NCBI RefSeq assembly: GCF_017377855.1
Contig: NZ_JAFREP010000004.1
Span: 248,001-312,000, forward strand
Direction of reading: 5' to 3'
Source of the DNA: Acanthopleuribacter pedis
GTDB lineage: Bacteria; Acidobacteriota; Holophagae; Acanthopleuribacterales; Acanthopleuribacteraceae
Length of the DNA: 64,000 nt
Below, piece by piece: positions 26,496 to 35,307 of this stretch. The translations under genes were made by a program, and so were the position numbers. Each line of letters opens with the position of its first letter. Position 1 is the stretch's first letter. The notes under the pieces were generated by a model. It saw nothing but the letters and a program-made list of their open reading frames with translations. It was not told the origin of the DNA and searched no databases.

Positions 26496-28244
26496 ATGGT
26501 CCATGTGATTGCCGTCGTTGGGGCGCGGCTCAGTTCCAGCCGTCTCCCCCGCAAACACTTGCTTCCCCTTGAGGGAAAGCCTTTGATTGCGCGCATCTTT
26601 GAGCGGCTGGACGCCGTGCCGTTGATCCGCAAATCGATTCTGGCAACCACCGCCGACGCGGAAAACCGCGATTTGGTCGCCTGGGCCGAGCAAGCCGGCC
26701 GTCCCGTTACCGCCTACGACGGCGATGTCAACGACCTCGTCGGGCGAATCGATTACATCGTGGCCCGTGAGCGACCCGACTTGGTGGTGTACATCTGCGG
26801 GGATTGTCCGCTAATTGAACCCGGCATCATCACCAAAATGATTCGCGCCCTTGCGCGCGGGGCCGATGTGGTGCGGGTTCCGCCGCGCGACGGGCAAGGC
26901 GTGGTGCACGAAGGCATTGACATTTACCCCTTCCGAATTTGGAACAAATTGGTGTTGGAAGCCGAGGAACCCTTTGAACGGGAGCACGTTGGCCAGAGTC
27001 TTAAAAAGTTTGCCGCGGATTTTAACGTGGTTGAGGTGGCGGACGAACCCTGGTTTTACGGACCGAAACAGCGTTTGTCGGTCGATACCGTGAGTGATTA
27101 CCGTTTTATGGCCGAAATTTACCGGCGTTGGTACCAACACCACGGCGCCGATGAGCTGGTCGATTTGCGTTGGGTTTTGGATGAAGTTGCGCGCGATCCC
27201 GAGTTGCGTTTCTTGAATGCCCACGTTCGTCAGAAAAAAGCACGTGAATCCTCGTTGCGTGTTCTGTTCGCCACCGCGGGCGGACCCGGCGTTGGTCTGG
27301 GCCACATTTCGCGTACCTTGGTGGCCGCCGCCGGTGTGCAAGACGTCGCCGCCGCCGGGATCGAGATGGTCATTCAGGGTGAACCCTTTGAACGCAAGGC
27401 CTTGAATTTGTTGCCCCATCAGTTCACCGAACCGGAACACACGATCAACACGCTTGACGGCGTTTTAGCGGAACGGCCTTGCCACGTTTTGATCCTCGAC
27501 CTACCGAGCCGTTCCATTGACGACAGGTGGCGTGCCTTTTTGGCCCGTCATCGCGCCCAAGGCGTGCTGATCGTTTCCCTCGATTTCGCCATTCGCGATT
27601 CAACCCTGGTTGATCTCCAGTGGGTGCCCTCTTTTTACCTGCGCGGCGAAGATGAGGAAACCAACAACGTGGTATTTGGCTGGGAGTGTTTCCTGATTGA
27701 TGCCGGCGCCGCCGCGCGGACCTGGAAACCCGGATCCGATGTGATCATTTTTACCGGCGGCAGCGATGTCCACCGCGTCGGCGATACCTTGCCCGCGATC
27801 CTCGACGCGCGCCTACCCGCCCATTTTCGCATCCATTGGGTACGCGGCCCCTTCGCCAAGGAGCCGGATCTTCCGCCCGCGCAAGGCCGTCGCCTCGAAT
27901 GGGTGGTTCACAACAATCCCGCCAACGTCCAGCAGCTCATTATGCAGGCCAATTACGGCCTCAGCTTGTACGGCGTCACCCTTTTCGAATGCCTGCACCT
28001 CGGTCTGCCCACGGTCACCTTCGCGCCAGGTCGCAAGAAGGGAGATCGCGAGCTTAAGGCGTTGGCACAGGCGGAGTTAACTGACGTAGGTCACAACCTG
28101 GAACACGCCGTCGACCACCTGTGTTCGCTCATTTACGATCCCCACCGCGCGCAATCCTTTTCCGAGGCGGGCCGCCAGCGTCTCGACGGCCTCGGCCCCC
28201 ACCGCCTCGCCAAAAAAATCCTCGAAAAAATCAATGCGCGCTAA
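26496..28244 (+). CDS. Fusion of SpsF-type cytidylyltransferase and PseG/SpsG-type UDP-sugar hydrolase
   Basis: 582 residues with GAGGT about 8 nt before the ATG. Residues 1-245 are a CMP-sugar synthetase of the SpsF/CTP_transf_3 type, with GARLSSSRLPRKHLLPLEGK holding the nucleotide-binding motif, then YICGDCPLIEPG. Residues about 248-582 are a PseG-like GT-B fold (LFATAGGPGVGLGHISRTL, VIIFTGGSDVHRVG, YGLSLYGVTLFECLHLGLP), the hydrolase that removes UDP before the NeuB-type step. In Bacillus spore-coat loci the equivalents spsF and spsG are separate genes (family knowledge). Joining the step before and the step after NeuB in one chain, next to a NeuB-like gene, supports a pseudaminic-type pathway. 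Specific sugar unknown. Confidence 0.85.
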   Translation: MVHVIAVVGARLSSSRLPRKHLLPLEGKPLIARIFERLDAVPLIRKSILATTADAENRDLVAWAEQAGRPVTAYDGDVNDLVGRIDYIVARERPDLVVYICGDCPLIEPGIITKMIRALARGADVVRVPPRDGQGVVHEGIDIYPFRIWNKLVLEAEEPFEREHVGQSLKKFAADFNVVEVADEPWFYGPKQRLSVDTVSDYRFMAEIYRRWYQHHGADELVDLRWVLDEVARDPELRFLNAHVRQKKARESSLRVLFATAGGPGVGLGHISRTLVAAAGVQDVAAAGIEMVIQGEPFERKALNLLPHQFTEPEHTINTLDGVLAERPCHVLILDLPSRSIDDRWRAFLARHRAQGVLIVSLDFAIRDSTLVDLQWVPSFYLRGEDEETNNVVFGWECFLIDAGAAARTWKPGSDVIIFTGGSDVHRVGDTLPAILDARLPAHFRIHWVRGPFAKEPDLPPAQGRRLEWVVHNNPANVQQLIMQANYGLSLYGVTLFECLHLGLPTVTFAPGRKKGDRELKALAQAELTDVGHNLEHAVDHLCSLIYDPHRAQSFSEAGRQRLDGLGPHRLAKKILEKINAR

Positions 28245-28674
28245 TTGGTGCCTCGGGATCGAACGACGTCCAAAAAAATCCTCGCTCAAGGTTGCGCGCG
28301 ACCGAGCCGATCAGCATAAAAGCGATTGATCCAAATCCTAGAATGGGAAGCGAAACTCGCTTCTCAGTTGCCGACCATGAAAACCCACGGAAGGGTGGGC
28401 CGGCGCGGGGGGACAATCGTGGTTTCCGCGTTGCGCGCCGCCCGGCTTGCCGGCCGAGCTGTGCAATGGGTGTCCCTTTTCCGTGTTCCTTCAGTGCGTT
28501 CCTCGCGGTTGCCGCGGAACAGCGCTGAACGCAACCAAAGGTTGTGTTCGGAGCATTCCCGCCGTCCGGCCTCCCGGATGGGGGTTGCGCCGCCGCGGGT
28601 GGACGGATGAGGGCTCGGTAAGCTTTCCGCCAACTGACGTTTACGTTAGAATGAGCCTTTCCGCGAGGTAAAAC
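28245..28674. other. Intergenic region with clustered GC-rich hairpins
   Basis: About 430 bp without a supported gene. It contains two adjacent inverted repeats: GTTCCTCGCGG/GCCGCGGAAC-type at 28498-28520 and AACGCAACC/GGTTGTGTT at 28528-28548, inside a very GC-rich stretch (28395-28600). This may be a degraded dispersed repeat. A weak -10-like TAGAAT at 28647-28652 lies suitably before the epimerase gene and GCGAGG precedes its ATG. Confidence 0.45.
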
Positions 28675-29667
28675 ATGAAAGCTTTAGTGACCGGTGGTGC
28701 CGGCTTCATTGGTAGCCATTTATGCGAGTTGCTCCTGCAACAGGGTCTCCAAGTGACCGCCGTTGACAATTTCGAAACCGGCCGCGAAAGCAACCTGGCC
28801 ACGTTCGGTGATAACCCCGATTTCCAACTCGTCACCCATGATATTTGCCAGGCCGATGGGCTCTCCGCGATCTTTTCCGGCGCGGATTGGGTGTTCCACT
28901 TGGCCGGCTTGGCCGACATTGTGCCGTCCATCGAAAAACCCGAACGTTATTTTGCCTGCAATGTGACCGGCACCCTCAACGTCTTACAGGCCGCCCGCGA
29001 CAACAACGTCAAACGCCTCGTCTACGCCGCCTCTTCCTCCTGTTACGGTTTGCCCGACACCTTTCCAACGCCTGAAAGCGCCGAAATCCGCCCACAATAT
29101 CCCTACGCGCTCACCAAACGTATGGGCGAAGAACTGGTGTTGCATTGGGCTCAGGTTTATCAACTTCCCGCGCTTTCCCTGCGCCTGTTTAACGTTTACG
29201 GCCCGCGCTCGCGCACGACCGGGGCCTACGGTGCCGTGTTTGGTGTCTTCCTCGCACAAAAACTGAACGGCAAACCCTTTACCGTCGTCGGCGACGGCCG
29301 ACAAACCCGCGATTTCACCTTTGTTACCGATGTGGCCCGTGCCTTTTACGCCGCCGCCGCGAGTGCGCGTTCCGGCGAAGTCTACAACGTCGGCAGCGGC
29401 GATCACTACAGCATCAACCGTCTGGTTTCTCTCTTGGAGGGGCCGGTCACCCACATTCCCAAACGGCCCGGGGAACCGGACTGTACCTTTGCCGACACGA
29501 CCCGCATTCGCGCCGACCTGGCGTGGCAGCCGGACGTGTCTTTCGAGGACGGCGTCGCCCGCATGCTGGCTTCGATTCAAGATTGGTCGAGCGCACCGGT
29601 GTGGGATGAGGCCGGTATCAAAAAAGCGACGGCGACCTGGTTCCGTCACTTGGGGGAAACGTCATGA
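28675..29667 (+). CDS. NAD-dependent sugar-nucleotide epimerase/dehydratase (extended SDR)
   Basis: 330 residues of an extended short-chain dehydrogenase acting on a nucleotide sugar. It begins with the NAD-binding [10 protein letters not shown] (residues 7-16), then [12 protein letters not shown], the catalytic Ser/Tyr region (SSSCYG, and YALTK as the YxxxK pair), [11 protein letters not shown] and the C-terminal substrate region. It resembles UDP-glucose 4-epimerase-type and WbpP-like proteins, but a 4,6-dehydratase cannot be excluded. GAGG precedes the ATG; the stop overlaps the next start by four bases (ATGA). It opens a ten-gene run of tightly spaced genes for sugar synthesis. Confidence 0.88.
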   Translation: MKALVTGGAGFIGSHLCELLLQQGLQVTAVDNFETGRESNLATFGDNPDFQLVTHDICQADGLSAIFSGADWVFHLAGLADIVPSIEKPERYFACNVTGTLNVLQAARDNNVKRLVYAASSSCYGLPDTFPTPESAEIRPQYPYALTKRMGEELVLHWAQVYQLPALSLRLFNVYGPRSRTTGAYGAVFGVFLAQKLNGKPFTVVGDGRQTRDFTFVTDVARAFYAAAASARSGEVYNVGSGDHYSINRLVSLLEGPVTHIPKRPGEPDCTFADTTRIRADLAWQPDVSFEDGVARMLASIQDWSSAPVWDEAGIKKATATWFRHLGETS

Positions 29668-30257
29668 ACACCCAAACCCTTCCGTCCTTCGCCGAAAAGG
29701 CCCTTGCCTTCCAACAGATTGTCTCTTCCGTCGCCTTTCGCGACCACGGTGGCGAAACCCTGGCCACGAGCTTGGGTTTTGATCGTGCAAATGCGATGTT
29801 GCACGCCGTGGGCGCCGCGGGCGGCACCGTCTATGTCATTGGCAACGGTGGGAGCGCGGCCATTGCCGCCCACATCGTCAACGATTTGGTGAATGTCGGC
29901 GGGTTGCGCGCCACCGTGTTGCACGACGCCGCGCTGATGACCTGCATGGCCAACGATTACGGCTACGACCAAGCTTATGCCCGCATGATCAGCACCTGGG
30001 CGCGGCCGGAAGATTTGCTGATCGCGATTAGCAGTTCCGGCAACTCGGCCAACATTCGCAACGCCGTCGCTCAAATGAAACAAAACGGCGGTGCGGCGCT
30101 GACTTTGTCCGGCTTTAAACCCGGCAATCCCTTGCGGGGATTGGGCGACCTGAACCTCTGGCTCGACAGCGGCGATTACGGCATGGTCGAGGTCGGCCAT
30201 CTATTTTTACTGCACCACATGGCGGATCGCCTGCGGGTGGAAAAGGAAACACCATGA
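29664..30257 (+). CDS. SIS-domain sugar-phosphate isomerase, GmhA-like
   Basis: 197 residues of the phosphoheptose isomerase type, which converts sedoheptulose 7-phosphate to D-glycero-D-manno-heptose 7-phosphate. The family signature VYVIGNGGSAAIAAHIVNDL is present; it differs from the more usual GSAADAQH, with Ile replacing Asp. ANDYGYDQAYARM, AISSSGNSANI and the C-terminal GMVEVGHLFLLHHMAD (metal-site His region) also fit. It overlaps both neighbours by four bases (ATGA on each side), so the products should be made in equal amounts. The next gene supplies the kinase and nucleotidyltransferase of the same pathway, which strengthens the heptose call. Confidence 0.85.
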   Translation: MNTQTLPSFAEKALAFQQIVSSVAFRDHGGETLATSLGFDRANAMLHAVGAAGGTVYVIGNGGSAAIAAHIVNDLVNVGGLRATVLHDAALMTCMANDYGYDQAYARMISTWARPEDLLIAISSSGNSANIRNAVAQMKQNGGAALTLSGFKPGNPLRGLGDLNLWLDSGDYGMVEVGHLFLLHHMADRLRVEKETP

Positions 30258-31777
30258 AAGCGGACAAAATTGTCGATCTGGATCAGTTGGGCCGGCTGGC
30301 CGCCGAGGCCCGTGCCGCTGGAAGGCGCGTGGTGCTGTGCCACGGCACTTTTGATCTGATCCATATCGGCCACGTCCGCCATTTACAAAGGGCAGGCGCC
30401 GAGGGCGATTGTTTGTTTGTCACCATTACGGCCGACCGTTTTGTCAACAAAGGACCCGGCCGACCCATCTTTAACCAACAGTTGCGCGCCGAGAACTTGG
30501 CCGCGCTGGAAGTGGTCGCCCATGTCGCGATTGTGGATGACCGTACCGCGATCCCCGCGATTGAAGCGGTGAAACCGACCGTCTACGCCAAAGGCAGCGA
30601 TTACCAAAAACCCCAGGACGACCTGACCGGCAACATCGTCAAGGAACAAAACGCGGTGATCGCCGGGGGCGGCCGCACCGTTTATACCGACGACATCGTG
30701 TTTAGCTCCAGTCAGTTACTTAACGAACACTTCAATGTGTTTTCGCCCGATGTGAAGGATTACCTGCGCCATTTCGGGGAGCGCTACCAGGCCAAGGACA
30801 TCATTGAGCAGGTCAAGGCCTTGCAGGGACTCAAGGTGTTGGTGGTGGGTGACGCCATTGTCGACGAATACCACTACACCCAACCGATGGGCCAAACCGG
30901 GAAAGGCAACATTCTGGCCGTGAAACACCAAGAAGTAGAGCAGTTTGCCGGCGGTTCACTGGCCGTGGCCAACCATGTGGCCGGCTATTGTGATCAGGTT
31001 TCGCTGTTAACCCTGTTGGGCGGTAGGGAGAGTTTCGAACCCTTTATACGCGAGAAGCTAAAAGACAACATCAAACCGACCTTTTTCTACCGCGAGGACG
31101 CACCGACCGTGCGCAAGAGCCGTTTTGTCGACGGCGCCTCTTCCAAACTTTTTGAGGTGTATTACTACGAGGATTCGCCTTTGCCGCCCCGTTTGGACGA
31201 AGAACTCTGCGATTGGCTGTGTCAGCATCTGCCGGAATACGACTGTGTGATTGTGCCCGATTTTGGCAATGGGTTTATTTCGCGTAATATGGCGCGGACG
31301 TTGAGCGAACACGCGCCCTTCCTCGCCGTGAATACCCAGATCAACAGCGGCAACCGCGGTTTTCATACCGTGAACCGTTATCCCCGTGCTGATTTCGTGT
31401 CCTTGAACGAACCCGAATTACGGCTGGCCGTCCACAATCGCAGCGATCCCATCGACGTCGTTGCCCGTCAGGTGGGCGAGCGGGTCAAGGCCCATTACGT
31501 GGTCACGACCCTGGGCCGCGAGGGCTTGTTGTTGCGCGACATGCACGACACCCTCAGTTACCAGGTCCCCGCGCTGTCATTTAAAGTAGTTGACCGCATC
31601 GGCGCCGGTGACGCCTTTCTGTCCTTGGCCGGAATTTGCATCGCCGGCAAATTGGAACCTGAGGTCGCCGGATTTATCGGCAGTGCCGCCGCCGCCATCG
31701 ATGTCCAAATCGTGTGTAACCGCGAAAGTGTGGAACCCGCCGATTTGTTTAAGTACATCGTCACCCTGTTGAAGTGA
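30254..31777 (+). CDS. Bifunctional heptose-type nucleotidyltransferase/PfkB kinase with reversed domain order
   Basis: 507 residues. Residues 1-150 are a cytidylyltransferase-like domain with CHGTFDLIHIGHVRHL (29-44; the HIGH motif at 37-40) and KGSDYQKPQDD. Residues about 175-507 are a PfkB sugar kinase with VGDAIVDEYHY, GGSLAVANHVAG, the C-terminal GAGDAF box (VVDRIGAGDAF) and a following anion-hole helix. In E. coli HldE the kinase is N-terminal and the transferase C-terminal; here the order is swapped. Together with the GmhA-like protein this would phosphorylate and activate a heptose (kinase giving the 1,7-bisphosphate, transferase giving the nucleotide sugar). A related C7 or C6 sugar cannot be excluded. 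Confidence 0.85.
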   Translation: MKADKIVDLDQLGRLAAEARAAGRRVVLCHGTFDLIHIGHVRHLQRAGAEGDCLFVTITADRFVNKGPGRPIFNQQLRAENLAALEVVAHVAIVDDRTAIPAIEAVKPTVYAKGSDYQKPQDDLTGNIVKEQNAVIAGGGRTVYTDDIVFSSSQLLNEHFNVFSPDVKDYLRHFGERYQAKDIIEQVKALQGLKVLVVGDAIVDEYHYTQPMGQTGKGNILAVKHQEVEQFAGGSLAVANHVAGYCDQVSLLTLLGGRESFEPFIREKLKDNIKPTFFYREDAPTVRKSRFVDGASSKLFEVYYYEDSPLPPRLDEELCDWLCQHLPEYDCVIVPDFGNGFISRNMARTLSEHAPFLAVNTQINSGNRGFHTVNRYPRADFVSLNEPELRLAVHNRSDPIDVVARQVGERVKAHYVVTTLGREGLLLRDMHDTLSYQVPALSFKVVDRIGAGDAFLSLAGICIAGKLEPEVAGFIGSAAAAIDVQIVCNRESVEPADLFKYIVTLLK

Positions 31778-31784
31778 GGCGGGA

Positions 31785-33449
31785 ATGGGCGCGGTTCGAC
31801 CCAAGCGGGTTGGTTTCGATCTGGACAACACCATCATCGATTACCGCGCCCTGTTTTTGGCGTTGGCACGGCGCGAGGCTTGGGTTCACGAAGCTTGTGT
31901 CGCCGAAAAACATGCCGTTAAGCGGGGTTTGCGCGATTTGGCCGGGGACGCCGATTTGGCCGAACAGCGCTGGCGTCAATTGCAGGCGTGGGCTTATGCC
32001 GACGCCTTGGACCAGGCTTATGTGTTTGAGGGTTTTGCAGCTTGCGTGGCAGCCCTGCGCGCGTTCCACGTGGAACTGGTGATCGTCAGCCACAAAACCG
32101 AGGTCTCCAATTACGATCCATCGGCCCGTTTGCACGATGCCGCGCTGCGGTTTTTCGAAACGCGTGGTTTTTTTCGCCCCACCGCCGAGGGCGGCTTGGG
32201 GTTTTCCCGCGCCGCTGTGTTCTTTGAGCCGACCCGCGAGGCCAAGGTGCGCCGCATCGCCGAACAAAACGTCGATGTGTTCGTCGACGACCTCGCCGAG
32301 GTGTTTACCTGTGCCGGTTTCCCAGAAAGGGTTCAACCGATCTGGTTTCGGCCGCCTGCCGCGGACGGCACCCGCGCCCAACCGAAACCGGGCGAACCGC
32401 CCACCTTTGCGCGTTGGTCCGCCATTCAAGCTTGGTTCGAATTAATGCTCGGCGCCGAACCCGCCCTGCCCGCCACCCTCTTCTGGCATGCGTTGCGCGC
32501 CGGCGGCAATAACCGACTTTTTTCCCTCGGTCTGGAAACCGGTGAACGCCTTGCTTTGAAGACTTATCCCCGCCTCGCGGCTTCCCAAGAACGGGTTCAT
32601 CGCGAGGAAACCTTCGCGCGGGTTTTGTCCGAGCAAGGCGAAACCGCCGTGGCCCCACCGCGCTGTCGGGGGCCGTTCTGGCTGCTGTCCGATTGGTTAC
32701 CCGGCCGACCCGTGACCGAGGAATCCGAGGATGCCTGGGCGCAAATGTTCGCATTTTTAGATCGCCTCGGACGAATGAGACGCGGTCTAAAAACGTCGGA
32801 TCTGCCCCACGCCGCCCATGCGCGTTTCCGGCTTCAGGATTTTGTTGTCCAGATTCAAGCGCGTTTTGATGCAATATCGATAGCTTGCGCAACAGATGCC
32901 ATGCTCAGAGAAGTGAACGATTTTGTTTCTTCCATTTTAGCAACAGATTTGTTGCAGCTAATCGCCGATTTCGAAACCTTTTGCCAAAAACACGGGCTTG
33001 ACCCGCGGCAACCCCTTGCACCTGAACTCTGGTTTCCCAGCCCCTCCGACTTTGGTTTCCACAACGCCTTGGCCCATGACGGTGCCCTTCGATTTTTGGA
33101 TTTTGAATACGCCGGTTGGGACGACCTCGTCAAATTACTCGCCGACACCGTGCACCATCTCGGCTTCAAAACGCCCCACGGCGAGCGCCTGCGCTTGGTG
33201 CGCCGGTTCGCCGCGACACAAAGCGAGGACCCCACCCTGTGGACCCGCTTCGAGGCCGTTCACGATTTGGTGGGTTTCGAATGGATCCTGATCGTGCTCA
33301 ACGTCGCCTTGCCGGAGGAACGCGCCCGCAAGTTGGGCGCCGCCGCCGGAACCGACGATGAAATCGAACTCATTTCTCAACGATTCGCACGGGCGAAACT
33401 GTTACAATCTGGGTTTCGTCGTCTTCAAGAAACATCGATAAGTGTGTGA
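31785..33449 (+). CDS. Fusion of HAD-family phosphatase and APH-fold kinase
   Basis: 554 residues; GAGGCGGGA lies directly before the ATG. Residues about 1-215 are a HAD hydrolase with motif I VGFDLDNTIIDY (Asp12 and Asp14), motif II in LVIVSHKTEV and motif IV in VFVDDLAEVF. Residues about 225-554 resemble the aminoglycoside-phosphotransferase/choline-kinase fold: GERLALKTYPR with the ATP-binding Lys, LLSDWLPGRPV, PSPSDFGFHNAL in place of the usual HGDLHxxN loop, and RFLDFEYAGWDD as the metal-binding motif. The HAD domain could provide the missing phosphatase of the heptose pathway (GmhB role) beside the GmhA-like and HldE-like genes. The kinase substrate is unknown. No database check was possible. 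Confidence 0.8.
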   Translation: MGAVRPKRVGFDLDNTIIDYRALFLALARREAWVHEACVAEKHAVKRGLRDLAGDADLAEQRWRQLQAWAYADALDQAYVFEGFAACVAALRAFHVELVIVSHKTEVSNYDPSARLHDAALRFFETRGFFRPTAEGGLGFSRAAVFFEPTREAKVRRIAEQNVDVFVDDLAEVFTCAGFPERVQPIWFRPPAADGTRAQPKPGEPPTFARWSAIQAWFELMLGAEPALPATLFWHALRAGGNNRLFSLGLETGERLALKTYPRLAASQERVHREETFARVLSEQGETAVAPPRCRGPFWLLSDWLPGRPVTEESEDAWAQMFAFLDRLGRMRRGLKTSDLPHAAHARFRLQDFVVQIQARFDAISIACATDAMLREVNDFVSSILATDLLQLIADFETFCQKHGLDPRQPLAPELWFPSPSDFGFHNALAHDGALRFLDFEYAGWDDLVKLLADTVHHLGFKTPHGERLRLVRRFAATQSEDPTLWTRFEAVHDLVGFEWILIVLNVALPEERARKLGAAAGTDDEIELISQRFARAKLLQSGFRRLQETSISV

Positions 33450-33483
33450 CATTTCAAAGGGTTGGTGACCTTAGGGAGGACTT

Positions 33484-34329
33484 ATGAGCCAAATTCCGGC
33501 ACCGCCGCGAGACGCTGAATTTCGCGCCCGATGCCTGCACATCCGCAAGGAAGTGCTGCAGATGGTACGTCACGGCAAACGCGGCCACATTCCTTCCGCG
33601 TTTTCCTTGGTCGAAATTTTGGTAACCCTCTACGATCACATTCTCCAATACCGTGCCGATGAACCGGAATGGGCCGACCGCGACCGCTTCATTCTCAGCA
33701 AAGGCCACGGCTGTTTGGCCTTGTATGCGGTTTTGGCCGACAAAGGATTTTTTCCCAGAGATTGGTACAAGGGTTTTTGCCATTTTGACGGCGAACTGGG
33801 CGGCCACCCGGAAGAACGCAACCCGGGCGTTGAGGCCACCACCGGCTCCCTCGGTCACGGTCTGTCGATTGCGGTGGGTTTTGCCCTGGCCGCGCGTTTG
33901 CAAAAACGCCACTTCCGCAATTACGTGGTGCTGGGCGACGGTGAGTGTGGTGAAGGTTCGGTCTGGGAAGCCGCCCTTGCCGCCGCCAAACACCGCCTCG
34001 AGAACCTGGTGGTCCTGGTTGATTACAATAAATATATGTCCTACGGCCCGACCCACGAGGTGTGCGACCTGGAACCTTTTGCCGAGAAATGGCGTGCCTT
34101 CGGTTTTGCCGTCGAGGAAATCGACATGGTGGCCACGCCGGAACGCCTGCGCGCGGTGCTGGAGCAAACCCCCTTGGGCGCCAACCAGCCCACCGCGATC
34201 ATTTGCCACACCATCAAAGGCCGCGGCTTGCCCTACATGGAGAACAACCTGAGCTGGCACCACAAGTCCAAGATCAGCCATGACGACATTGAAAAAATGA
34301 TCCGCGACCTGGAGGAAGCCCATGCGTAA
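33484..34329 (+). CDS. Transketolase, N-terminal (TPP-binding) subunit
   Basis: 281 residues of the N-terminal half of a split transketolase. The TPP motif runs from GDGECGEGSVWEA (about residue 152) to VLVDYN, and the family's SKGHGCLALYAVLADKGFF and PGVEATTGSLGHGLSIAVG are clear. GGGAGG lies 5 nt before the ATG. The last 8 nt overlap the next gene. Split transketolase pairs occur widely in archaea and bacteria. Placed after heptose genes it may supply sedoheptulose 7-phosphate, or transfer a two-carbon unit to a sugar; both readings are inference. Confidence 0.9.
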   Translation: MSQIPAPPRDAEFRARCLHIRKEVLQMVRHGKRGHIPSAFSLVEILVTLYDHILQYRADEPEWADRDRFILSKGHGCLALYAVLADKGFFPRDWYKGFCHFDGELGGHPEERNPGVEATTGSLGHGLSIAVGFALAARLQKRHFRNYVVLGDGECGEGSVWEAALAAAKHRLENLVVLVDYNKYMSYGPTHEVCDLEPFAEKWRAFGFAVEEIDMVATPERLRAVLEQTPLGANQPTAIICHTIKGRGLPYMENNLSWHHKSKISHDDIEKMIRDLEEAHA

Positions 34330-35290
34330 ACGCGGCTTGCAGACCGTGACCGATTTGGCGCGGCAATTTGAAGATGTGGTTTACATTGGTTCCGACGTTG
34401 GTCAAGGCACGATGGATGATTTCCGCGAGGCCTGCCCGGACCGTTTTTTTGTGGAAGGCATCAGCGAGCAATACGTGATCGGTATGGCGGCCGGCTTGGC
34501 GATGAACGGCTTCATCCCTTACGTGAACACCATCGCCACCTTCTTGACGCGGCGCTGCTACGAGCAAATCGCCGTCGACATGTGTATGAACAACCACCCG
34601 GTGCGGCTGTACGCCAACGGCGGCGGCACGGTCTATGCCCCGCTCGGCCCGACCCACATGGCGGTTGACGATATTGCCTTGATGCGGGCGCTGCCCAACA
34701 TGACCGTGATCGCCCCGTGCGATGCCGACGAAATGGAACGCGCGATTCGCGCCTCCCACGATTGGAAGGGCCCGATTTATTTCCGCGTGGCGCGTGGCGG
34801 CGATGCGATTGTGTCCAAACCCGAGCATGATTTCGCCATCGGCCGCGCGCTGGTGTTTGCCGAACCCGAGGATTTGCTGCTAATTACTACCGGGGTGACC
34901 CTGCAAGTGGCGCTTGGTGTGGCCGAACGGTTGGCCGACCTCGCCATCGGGGTTGGCATCGTCCACGTGCCCACGATTAAACCGCTCGACCGGGATACTT
35001 TGGTTCCGCGCCTGCGTGAAGCCCGTTTTGTGATGACGCTGGAAGAACACAGCACCATCGGCGGTTTGGGTTCGGCGATTGCCGCGTTGATGGCCGCCGG
35101 CGAGCGTCATCCACGTGGGGTGCTGCGCCAATTGGGGATTCCCGATACCTTCCCCGACCGTTTCGGTCGCCAAGAGAACCAATTTGAATATTTTGGTTTG
35201 GACCTGGATTCCGTGATTCGTTCCGCCTTGGGTTTTCTCAAGCTCGATGTGGCCGAAAGTGTTAACGGTTCCGGCAAAAAGACACGTTAG
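34322..35290 (+). CDS. Transketolase, C-terminal (pyrimidine-binding) subunit
   Basis: 322 residues matching the central and C-terminal domains of transketolase: DRFFVEGISEQYVIGMAAGLA with the conserved Glu that activates TPP, NGGGTVYAPLGPTHMAVDD, DADEMERAIRA, and the final domain with EEHSTIGGLGSAIAALMA. It starts at ATG 34322 inside the end of the N-terminal subunit gene, so translation is coupled and a heteromeric enzyme is expected. The 1-deoxyxylulose-5-phosphate synthase family shares the fold but is normally one chain. Confidence 0.9.
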   Translation: MRKRGLQTVTDLARQFEDVVYIGSDVGQGTMDDFREACPDRFFVEGISEQYVIGMAAGLAMNGFIPYVNTIATFLTRRCYEQIAVDMCMNNHPVRLYANGGGTVYAPLGPTHMAVDDIALMRALPNMTVIAPCDADEMERAIRASHDWKGPIYFRVARGGDAIVSKPEHDFAIGRALVFAEPEDLLLITTGVTLQVALGVAERLADLAIGVGIVHVPTIKPLDRDTLVPRLREARFVMTLEEHSTIGGLGSAIAALMAAGERHPRGVLRQLGIPDTFPDRFGRQENQFEYFGLDLDSVIRSALGFLKLDVAESVNGSGKKTR

Positions 35291-35307
35291 CCAGGGATAT
35301 TCGCCAC

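Noticed and set aside
33484..35290. 1-deoxyxylulose-5-phosphate synthase split in two
   Set aside because: The N-terminal subunit has the transketolase-type SKGHGCLALYAVL and the pair layout of split transketolases; DXS is usually a single chain of about 620 residues.
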